Source of the DNA: Kocuria rosea
Lineage (GTDB): Bacteria; Actinomycetota; Actinomycetes; Actinomycetales; Micrococcaceae
Direction: 5' to 3'
NCBI RefSeq assembly: GCF_006094695.1
Contig: NZ_CP035103.1
Span: 496,001 to 560,000 of the forward strand
Length of the DNA: 64,000 nt
Shown: positions 58,669-64,000 of the stretch, one piece after another
Position numbering within the stretch: the stretch's first letter is position 1
Layout of the letters: every line of letters starts with the position of its first letter
The notes under the pieces: generated by a model
Databases searched by the model: none
What the model saw: the letters and a program-made list of their open reading frames with translations, nothing else
Told to the model about the DNA's origin: nothing
Position numbers and translations under genes: made by a program

Positions 58669-60336
58669 TCAGCCCGCGGGCGGGCGCCATGCCTCGCCCG
58701 CGTCGAGCGCGGCCATCAGACGCGGGCCGGCGGCCTCCTCCACGACCTCCCGGGGTCCGACGACGACGAGCAGGGACCTCGCGCGGGACATGCCCACGTA
58801 GACCATGTGCTGGGCCCGGACCATGTCCTGGAAGCCGTTGACCGCCAGGACCACGGCCGAGCGCTCGAGGCCCTTGAAGCCCAGGACGTGCCCGTAGAAG
58901 ACGTCCTCCTCCGCGAAGTGCCCGTCCCAGTAGGCTCCGAAGCCTTCCGTGTCCACGATCTCCCGCTGCACCGGGTGGCGCCTGCCGGTGGTCAGCAGCG
59001 CGATGCGGCCCGGGTCCCACCCCTCGTCCTGGAGGGCGACCACGGCGTCGTCGGCAAGCTCCAGGACGGCCCCCGGCTCGACGTCGACGAACCGCACCGC
59101 CGGGCCCTCCCCGTTCCGGCACCGCTGCGGCTCCCGGGCGAGCGGGGCGAAGGCCCGGGCAATGGTGGCCGTGTTGCGCAGGTTGTCGTCCAGCGGGAAC
59201 GGGTTGAGGTCGATGGGGGCGTGCCCGTCCCGGTCGAAGATGCGCTGGTGCTCGTCGGTGAACACGAACAGCACGCCCCGGTCCGGGTCCCCGAGGCACT
59301 GGACCAGCGCCTCCCACCACAGCTCCCCGAAGTCCTGTCCCTCGTCCACGACGATCGCGTCGAACCGGTCCCCGTCCGGACGGGCGGCGGCCAGCTCCCG
59401 CAGCCGCTGGGGGAGCCGGTGCTCCCAGTAGTCGGGGTCGTCGTCCTCGCCGGGCTCCGCGCCCCATTCGACGGGCAGCCGGTGGAACAGGCCGATGTAC
59501 GCCGGGCGCTCCTCCTCCGGCCACGCCCGGGACATCAGCTCGAAGTACCGTGCGAGTCCCCGGGAGTAGCACACGAGCGCCGTGCGGTGCCCGTCGCGGG
59601 TCAGCCGGCGGGCCTTGAGCATGGCCAGGTGGGTCTTGCCGGAACCGGCGCCTCCGGTGATCTGCGCGCGGTGCTGCCACCGCAGCAGGGACAGGGTGCG
59701 CTCCTGCTCCCGGGTGAGCTGGTTGCCGGAGTCCTCGAGCTCCCGGGCGAGGTCCTGCACGTTGCACAGGGACAGGTGGGTGCGGCGCAGGTTCTTGACG
59801 ATCAGCTCCACGGTGGACGCGTCCGGTGGGCGGTAGGCCTGTGTGCTGCGGCGCAGCACCTGGTTCAGCCGTCCGGCGATGCCGTCCAGGTCGGTGCGGT
59901 CGAACAGCCGGTCCCGCGGGGCGTCGGGGACGTCCCAGTCCCCGGGCAGGCGCGTGTAGGGCAGGGCCGCGAAGAACGTGGTCCGCCCGCCCCCGCGGGA
60001 CAGCCGCGGCGCCAGGTAGTCCAGGAGGGCGTGCATCCCGGACCGGGCCTGCTCCAGCGGCGACCGCTTCAGCCGGTGCGCCCCACCCCGGCCGGACTGG
60101 TGCCACTGCCCGTTCCGGACCGAGATGTCCCCGCCCTTCACCTCGATCACCGCGTTGCCCACACCCGGCCACAGCACCAGGAGATCCAGTTCCGCCTCGA
60201 CCTCGTCCCCGGTGATGCGCTGCCCCGAGATCAGCACCGCGTCCTCGGGGAGCTGCGCCCGCAACGCCTCCCAGACGCACTGCTCCGCTTCGAAGCCGGG
60301 CGGGAACTCCGGGGACTCCGGGAAGGTCTGCGGCAT
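58669..60336 (-). CDS. NERD nuclease domain fused to UvrD-type helicase
   Basis: A 555-residue protein. An N-terminal NERD nuclease-like domain (about 15-140) has Asp51, Glu65 and Lys67 in the AELDLLVL and IEVKGG strands. The helicase follows, with Walker A GGAGSGKTH at 228-236, DEGQDF at 331-336 and UvrD-type late motifs GFKGLERSAVVLAVN and VYVGMSRARSLLVVV. These proteins likely cut or unwind DNA; similar fusions occur in phage-defence contexts, but no partner genes are here. A 30-bp minisatellite and a strong hairpin lie upstream. Confidence 0.88.
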   Translation of the reverse strand: MPQTFPESPEFPPGFEAEQCVWEALRAQLPEDAVLISGQRITGDEVEAELDLLVLWPGVGNAVIEVKGGDISVRNGQWHQSGRGGAHRLKRSPLEQARSGMHALLDYLAPRLSRGGGRTTFFAALPYTRLPGDWDVPDAPRDRLFDRTDLDGIAGRLNQVLRRSTQAYRPPDASTVELIVKNLRRTHLSLCNVQDLARELEDSGNQLTREQERTLSLLRWQHRAQITGGAGSGKTHLAMLKARRLTRDGHRTALVCYSRGLARYFELMSRAWPEEERPAYIGLFHRLPVEWGAEPGEDDDPDYWEHRLPQRLRELAAARPDGDRFDAIVVDEGQDFGELWWEALVQCLGDPDRGVLFVFTDEHQRIFDRDGHAPIDLNPFPLDDNLRNTATIARAFAPLAREPQRCRNGEGPAVRFVDVEPGAVLELADDAVVALQDEGWDPGRIALLTTGRRHPVQREIVDTEGFGAYWDGHFAEEDVFYGHVLGFKGLERSAVVLAVNGFQDMVRAQHMVYVGMSRARSLLVVVGPREVVEEAAGPRLMAALDAGEAWRPPAG

Positions 60337-60470
60337 GGCCCCAGGCTACCCAGGATGTGCCATCGCAACCGGGAGGCGGTGCGCCGTCGCGTGACGAGGC
60401 GCGATCCGCGACCCCCTCGTGCCGGCGGGTCGGCATCTGCCGGTACGAGCGGCGCATCCCGACAGGACGC

Positions 60471-60590
60471 GACCCCTCGCGGTGGGAGGAGGCGGAACGC
60501 GACCCCTCGCGGCGGGGGGAGGCAGAACGCGACCCCTCGCGGTGGCAGGAGGCGGAACGCGACCCCTCGCGGCGGCGGGGGAGGCGGAGC
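60471..60590. repeat. 30-bp minisatellite, about four units
   Basis: A unit beginning GACCCCTCGCGG and ending GGAGGCGGAACGC repeats at 60471, 60501, 60531 and, less perfectly, 60561, with exactly 30-bp spacing. Units 1-3 differ by a few bases. The plus-strand frame would encode DPSRWEEAER-like decapeptides, but no start or family supports a gene. It lies upstream of the helicase gene start and downstream of the CsbD terminator. Confidence 0.85.
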
Positions 60591-60597
60591 ACGGCGA

Positions 60598-60631
60598 AGG
60601 GCCCCGGTGTCGACTGCGACACCGGGGCCCT
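60598..60631 (-). terminator. strong hairpin after csbD
   Basis: AGGGCCCCGGTGTCG (60598-60612) and CGACACCGGGGCCCT (60617-60631) form a perfect 15-bp stem around ACTG. It lies 30 bases after the CsbD stop on the minus strand and should end that transcript. Confidence 0.75.
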
Positions 60632-60660
60632 CCGGGTGGTTCGACGGCTGAACCGTGCTG

Positions 60661-60849
60661 CTACATTCCGTCCTTGAAGTTCTTGCCCGCGTCCTTGACG
60701 TTCTCGCCGGCCTGCTTGGCGCTGCCGGACAGCTTGTCCGCCTGGCCCTCGGCCTGGAGGTCGCGGTTGTCGGTGGCGTCGCCGACCTTTTCCTTAGCGG
60801 TGCCGCTCGCCTTCTCCGCGGCGTTGCTGATCTTGTCTCCGAGTCCCAT
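60661..60849 (-). CDS. CsbD-family stress protein
   Basis: A 62-residue hydrophilic protein: MGLGDKISNAAEKASGTAKE then KVGDATDNRDLQAEGQADKL and SGSAKQAGENVKDAGKNFKD. The two-helix CsbD pattern (KVGDATDNxxLQAEGxADKxxGxAK) is unmistakable. CsbD proteins are made under general stress; their biochemical role is unclear. ATG 60849 has GGAGGGAG upstream. A strong hairpin follows the stop. Confidence 0.93.
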   Translation of the reverse strand: MGLGDKISNAAEKASGTAKEKVGDATDNRDLQAEGQADKLSGSAKQAGENVKDAGKNFKDGM

Positions 60850-60964
60850 GGGCTCTCCCTCCGGTCGGTGAACAGGTGCTACCAGCGTAGACCCCTCAGC
60901 ATGCTGAGGGAACAGGCGGGGCGCCCCGGAAGGGGTCATTCCCCCCAGGGCGAACAGCGCCCGT

Positions 60965-61474
60965 TCAGCGCTCCGGGACGTCGAGGCCGGCCGCGGTCAG
61001 GCGCTCGCGCAGCCAGACCGGGATCCTGCGGTCCATCCTCCGGTAGCGCCCGAGGTGCCGGCGCCAGTCCTCCGCGGCGACCGGGTGCGGGGCGTGCGCC
61101 GGGAGGGCGGGGTCGTCGTCGTAGTTGAGCACGAGCTCCACCCCGGGGTGCTGCCAGCGCCGCCCGGCCACGGTGACGATCAGCGTGGCGGACAGCCACG
61201 ACCCGTCCACGAGGTCGGCGTAGTCCTCCTGGAGGGCCCGGGCCAGGCGGCGCGGGGTGCTGCGCAGGCCCTCGGCGTCCACGGGCCGGCGGGTCGTGCG
61301 GTCGCCGCGGACCTCCCGCACCTGCAGGCGCAGGTCCCGGCCCACGCTCAGGACGTCCAGCACGAGCGCGTCCCATCCGGGCTCGGTCCCGTGGGCGCGG
61401 ACGAGCCACCGGGCCAGCCGGTCGATGGTCCTGCGCTGCCGGGGGCTCTGGAGTCTGTCGGTCCGCACGGGCAC
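60965..61474 (-). CDS. hypothetical protein, Arg-rich
   Basis: A 169-residue protein with many Arg residues and mixed alpha/beta patterning: RTIDRLARWLVRAHG, ALVLDVLSVGRDLRLQVREV, DGSWLSATLIVTVAGRRW, HPGVELVLNYDDDPALP, HLGRYRRMDRRIPVWL. The GTG at 61474 was taken as the start because the frame lacks a better one. It is 26 bases from the stop codon of the alcohol dehydrogenase gene on the same strand, so they may share a transcript. No family was recognised. It might be a small immunity- or Imm-like protein, but that is only a shape impression. Confidence 0.6.
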   Translation of the reverse strand: MPVRTDRLQSPRQRRTIDRLARWLVRAHGTEPGWDALVLDVLSVGRDLRLQVREVRGDRTTRRPVDAEGLRSTPRRLARALQEDYADLVDGSWLSATLIVTVAGRRWQHPGVELVLNYDDDPALPAHAPHPVAAEDWRRHLGRYRRMDRRIPVWLRERLTAAGLDVPER

Positions 61475-61500
61475 ACGCTAGCAAGCGCCGGGCCGGCGGC

Positions 61501-62553
61501 TCAGTCCGCCGTGATGACCACCTTCACCGCCCGGTGCTGCGCGGCGTTGCCGAACAGCTCGTAGGCCTCCTCCATCTGGGACATGGTGAAGCGGTGGGTG
61601 GCCATCGCCTTCGCGTCCAGCCGGCCGGAGCGGACCATGTTGAGCAGGCTGCCCACGGTGCGGCAGTCCACGAGCCCCATGTTGATGCGGACGTTGGAGA
61701 TCCACATCCGGTCCAGGGGCAGCTCCACCGGCTTGCCGTGCACGCCGGCGTTGGCCACCGTGCCGTAGGGCCGGACCACGTCCAGGCAGGTCCGGAAGGT
61801 CTGGGGCACGCCCACGGCCTCGATGGCCACGTCCACGCCGAGACCGTCCGGGGACAGCGCCCTGATCCGCTCGACGGCGTCCGGGTCCCCGGCGTTGACC
61901 TTGTCCGTGGCCCCGAGCTCGAGGGCCTTGTCCATCCGGTTCTCGTCGAGGTCCACGGTGATGACGCGCCCGGCGCCGCAGAGGTTCGCCGTCATGACCG
62001 CGCCCAGGCCCACCGGCCCCGCGCCCACGATCGCGACCGTGTCGCCGGGCTTCGTGTTGCCGTTGAGGATGCCGATCTCGAAGCCCGTGGGCAGGGCGTC
62101 GGTCAGGAACAGGACGTCCTCGTCGTCGAGGCCCTCCGGGACCTTGTGCACGGAGGTCTCCGCGAACGGCACGCGCACGTACTCGGCCTGCGTGCCGTCG
62201 ATGAGGTGCCCGAACACCCATCCCACGCCGCCCAGGGTCTGGCAGTGGGAGGGCTGGTTGTTCCTGCAGTAGGAGCACTTCCCGCAGTTGGTGACCGCGG
62301 GGATGATGATCCGGTCGCCGGGCTTCAGCCCGGTCACGGCGTCCCCGACCTCGGTGATCGTGCCGACCGCCTCGTGGCCGAGGACCCGGCCGTCGACGAC
62401 GGCGGGGACGTCGCCCTTGAGGATGTGCAGGTCGGTGCCGCAGATGGTGGTCGTGTCGACCTTCGCGATGACGTCGGTGGGGTCCTGGAGGGTCGGGTCC
62501 GGGACCTCCTCCCAGGCCTTGCGGCCCGGTCCGTGGTAGACGAGTGCCTTCAT
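61501..62553 (-). CDS. zinc-dependent alcohol dehydrogenase
   Basis: A 350-residue MDR enzyme. Catalytic-zinc Cys38 in TTICGTDLHILKG and GHEAVG are intact, as is the four-Cys structural zinc site in CGKCSYCRNNQPSHC. The NAD site is VAIVGAGPVGLGAVMTANLCGAG and the acidic VDLDENR strand favours NAD over NADP. The pattern CGTDLHILKGDVP and WVFGHLIDGTQAEYVR matches the alpha-proteobacterial and actinobacterial 2,3-butanediol/secondary alcohol group; the substrate is uncertain. ATG 62553 follows GAGGAGGAC. Confidence 0.9.
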   Translation of the reverse strand: MKALVYHGPGRKAWEEVPDPTLQDPTDVIAKVDTTTICGTDLHILKGDVPAVVDGRVLGHEAVGTITEVGDAVTGLKPGDRIIIPAVTNCGKCSYCRNNQPSHCQTLGGVGWVFGHLIDGTQAEYVRVPFAETSVHKVPEGLDDEDVLFLTDALPTGFEIGILNGNTKPGDTVAIVGAGPVGLGAVMTANLCGAGRVITVDLDENRMDKALELGATDKVNAGDPDAVERIRALSPDGLGVDVAIEAVGVPQTFRTCLDVVRPYGTVANAGVHGKPVELPLDRMWISNVRINMGLVDCRTVGSLLNMVRSGRLDAKAMATHRFTMSQMEEAYELFGNAAQHRAVKVVITAD

Positions 62554-62636
62554 GGGGTCCTCCTCGGTCGCCGGTCCGGCGGGCTGCCGGGCCGCCCGTC
62601 CTCATCGTAGGCGCGAGGATCCCGGGCCGGCAGGGC

Positions 62637-63596
62637 TCACTGGTAGGAGACGAACCATGGCTGCGGCTCGACCGCGGACGTCTCCTCCGGCGTGAAGGTG
62701 GGCGTGTCCTCGTCGTAGAAGTTCTTCCACGCCATCCGGATCCCCTCCGGCAGGCCCTGCTGCAGCCGCTCCCACGTGCCCGTCTTCAGCTCCGGGGTGC
62801 CGTGGCCGTCGGCGTGCAGGACCAGCGCGAGCTCCGGGCGGGAGGCGTCCACGAGGTGGCGGTTCGTGATCATCGACTCCGCGAACTGGTGCAGGACCAC
62901 CACCTTCTGCGGCAGGTCGTTGTCCCGGGTCAGGCCGGCGAGCCACGCCGTGGTCGCGTTGATCTCCGCGGCGTCCACCGAGCCGATCTGCACCATGTGC
63001 ACCTGGTCCGGTCCCAGCCGCCACTCCGGGTCCAGGGCCAGGCCCACGTTGGGGAGCTCGAGCAGCTCCTGGTACTGCTGCGCCTGGCTCAGGAAGTCCT
63101 GCCGGCCGGGCTGGAGGTCCAGCACCACGTAGACGCCGTGCTCCGCCGCGGCCTCCACGTACGGGCGCAGCTCCTCGACCGGGAGCTCCTCGGAGTAGTT
63201 CCCGTCCTTGCCGGGGCCCGCGGAGGCCGTGGTCGCGATGATCTCGAACGCGGGGACCACCGGCACGTCGCTGAAGGGCTCGTACTGGGCGGCGAGCTCC
63301 TTCGCCCGGACGGCCGACTCCTCGGGGCCCTGCTCCCCGAGCACGCCCAGAGCCGGGGTCCCGGGGCGGCCGTAGAGGGCCACCATCCGCCGGTCGGGGA
63401 ACACCTCGGTGCCCCCGCCGATCAGCTCCGCGGGCTCCTCGGGCACGGGGGTCGGGGAGGGGGCGGCCGACGACGGCGACGCGTCCGCCGCCGGTGTCGC
63501 CGCCGAGCCGCTGCCGGCGCCCTGGGCGCAGCCGGTCAGGAGGAGCGCGGCGCACAGGGCCGGGACGAGGGGGCGGGGCAGCGGCGAGCGGGTCAT
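62637..63596 (-). CDS. exported lipoprotein of unknown function
   Basis: A 319-residue protein with a lipoprotein signal (LLLTGC, Cys23 as the lipid-attached residue) and a Thr/Ser/Pro/Ala-rich linker (about 24-55). The soluble part reads like a (beta/alpha)-barrel: MVALYGRPGTPALGVLGEQG, VVPAFEIIATTASAG, GVYVVLDLQPGRQDF, NVGLALDPEWRLGPDQ, KVVVLHQFAESMI, ALVLHADGHGTPELK. A glycoside-hydrolase-like or deacetylase-like function is possible. ATG 63596 was chosen because it begins the lipoprotein signal. It sits alone on the minus strand. Confidence 0.7.
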   Translation of the reverse strand: MTRSPLPRPLVPALCAALLLTGCAQGAGSGSAATPAADASPSSAAPSPTPVPEEPAELIGGGTEVFPDRRMVALYGRPGTPALGVLGEQGPEESAVRAKELAAQYEPFSDVPVVPAFEIIATTASAGPGKDGNYSEELPVEELRPYVEAAAEHGVYVVLDLQPGRQDFLSQAQQYQELLELPNVGLALDPEWRLGPDQVHMVQIGSVDAAEINATTAWLAGLTRDNDLPQKVVVLHQFAESMITNRHLVDASRPELALVLHADGHGTPELKTGTWERLQQGLPEGIRMAWKNFYDEDTPTFTPEETSAVEPQPWFVSYQ

Positions 63597-63773
63597 GGTC
63601 TGTCCTGGGGCCGAGGGGCAGGGGGGTCCGCCCAGCCTACGCACCGGCCGGTGCGCCGGACGGGAACAGGACCCGGAACGGTGCCGGCCGCGGCGCAGGT
63701 GCGTCACGCGGCGACCCGGGCGGTCCCGGACCCCACGACCCGGGCAGCCCGGGACCCGGTGGCCCGCCGGACC

Positions 63774-64000
63774 TCAGGCGGTGCCGGACTCCCCGGGCCC
63801 GCCCAGCTCGCCCAGCTCCTCGAGCAGCCGCAGGCCGCGCTCGGCCCAGGCGATCTCCTGGTCGGCGCGGGCCACCTGCCCCTCGTAGGCGAAGACCTTG
63901 AACCGGGTGATCCGCTCCCACTGCTCCTCGGGATTGGCCGCCAGCCGGCGCGCCAGCGTGGGGCTCGTGCGGTCCTGGAGCGCCCTGATCTGCTGGAGGG
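63774..64000 (-). CDS. C-terminal part of a PadR-type regulator (partial)
   Basis: The last 75 or so codons before the TGA at 63774-63776 read RALQDRTSPTLARRLAANPE, EQWERITRFKVFAYEGQVAR, ADQEIAWAERGLRLLEELGE. Such Trp-, Tyr- and Glu-rich helices are typical of the virulence-activator-alpha C-terminal domain in PadR regulators. The HTH lies beyond the window edge, so the call rests on the tail alone. The 177 bases before the lipoprotein gene contain only GC-rich simple sequence. Confidence 0.5.
   Translation of the reverse strand, partial: LQQIRALQDRTSPTLARRLAANPEEQWERITRFKVFAYEGQVARADQEIAWAERGLRLLEELGELGGPGESGTA

Noticed and set aside
60471..60590. CRISPR array
   Set aside because: The units are contiguous 30-bp tandem copies without unique spacers and there are no cas genes.
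60357..60677. Possible repeat-protein gene across the 30-bp minisatellite
   Set aside because: No ribosome-binding site, a strong terminator stem within it, and no resemblance to known repeat proteins; kept as a repeat only.

Overview
The window reads as chromosome of a very GC-rich actinobacterium, most likely a member of the Micrococcaceae (Kocuria-like). This is inferred from the roughly 70% GC codon usage, a mycothiol-dependent enzyme family member, CsbD and PspC small proteins, an actinobacterial-type rhamnose operon and actinobacterial-style GTG starts. No tRNA, rRNA, CRISPR array or replication origin was seen. All family names come from reading the translations; no database search was run.

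Left part, about 0.4-15.3 kb, is accessory. It has a lower-GC HAD hydrolase gene, an amidase, a cold-shock gene with a strong terminator, a decayed copy of a small acidic-repeat peptide gene, a FUSC transporter and a TetR-like protein without a DNA-binding domain. Next comes a pile of three insertion sequences at 6.3-10.2 kb: an intact IS3-type element abutting a left-truncated IS1182-type element, which itself sits inside a truncated IS256-type element. These end against a copper cluster (ycnI, a membrane protein gene and a divergent copC-copD fusion). A TetR-EamA pair follows, whose promoter is a 38-bp near-perfect palindrome that also contains the Shine-Dalgarno sequence. Three same-orientation copies of a 14-bp motif (GCTTYACATATGGC plus a TANCGG tail) lie at 1.39, 13.2 and 15.2 kb; two of them bracket the TetR-EamA pair.

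Middle part, 15.3-35.5 kb, holds transporters (LctP, AI-2E, MFS, ACR3-like), dehydrogenases, a GlxA/isochorismatase divergent pair, a class C penicillin-binding-type hydrolase, an LssY_C-like protein that seems to have lost its centre, a PP2C phosphatase and the intact small peptide gene (30.1 kb). Divergent regulator/target pairs with visible inverted repeats occur at 29.2 kb (Lrp) and 34.7 kb (MarR).

Rhamnose region, 35.5-46.1 kb: a LacI regulator, an MFS transporter and rhamnose mutarotase on the minus strand face an operon of rhaI, a bifunctional aldolase/dehydrogenase, rhaB and a GH3 glycosidase. The divergent promoters carry two matching LacI-type operators. The operon should take up rhamnose, or release it from glycosides, isomerise it, phosphorylate it and cleave it to DHAP and lactaldehyde, which the fused dehydrogenase would oxidise.

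Right part, 46-64 kb: a remnant of an ABC permease, two overlapping ferritin-like genes of which the second has lost most metal ligands, a VOC protein, an amine oxidase-type flavoprotein, an RhtA-like exporter, an N-acetylglucosamine-kinase-like gene, dienelactone hydrolase and GltS. Then comes a four-gene row (DUF368, DUF1538 duplicate, PII-like, twin-CBS) that looks like a regulated membrane transport system. The window ends with a NERD-UvrD helicase preceded by a 30-bp minisatellite, CsbD, a zinc alcohol dehydrogenase, a lipoprotein and a partial PadR-like gene.
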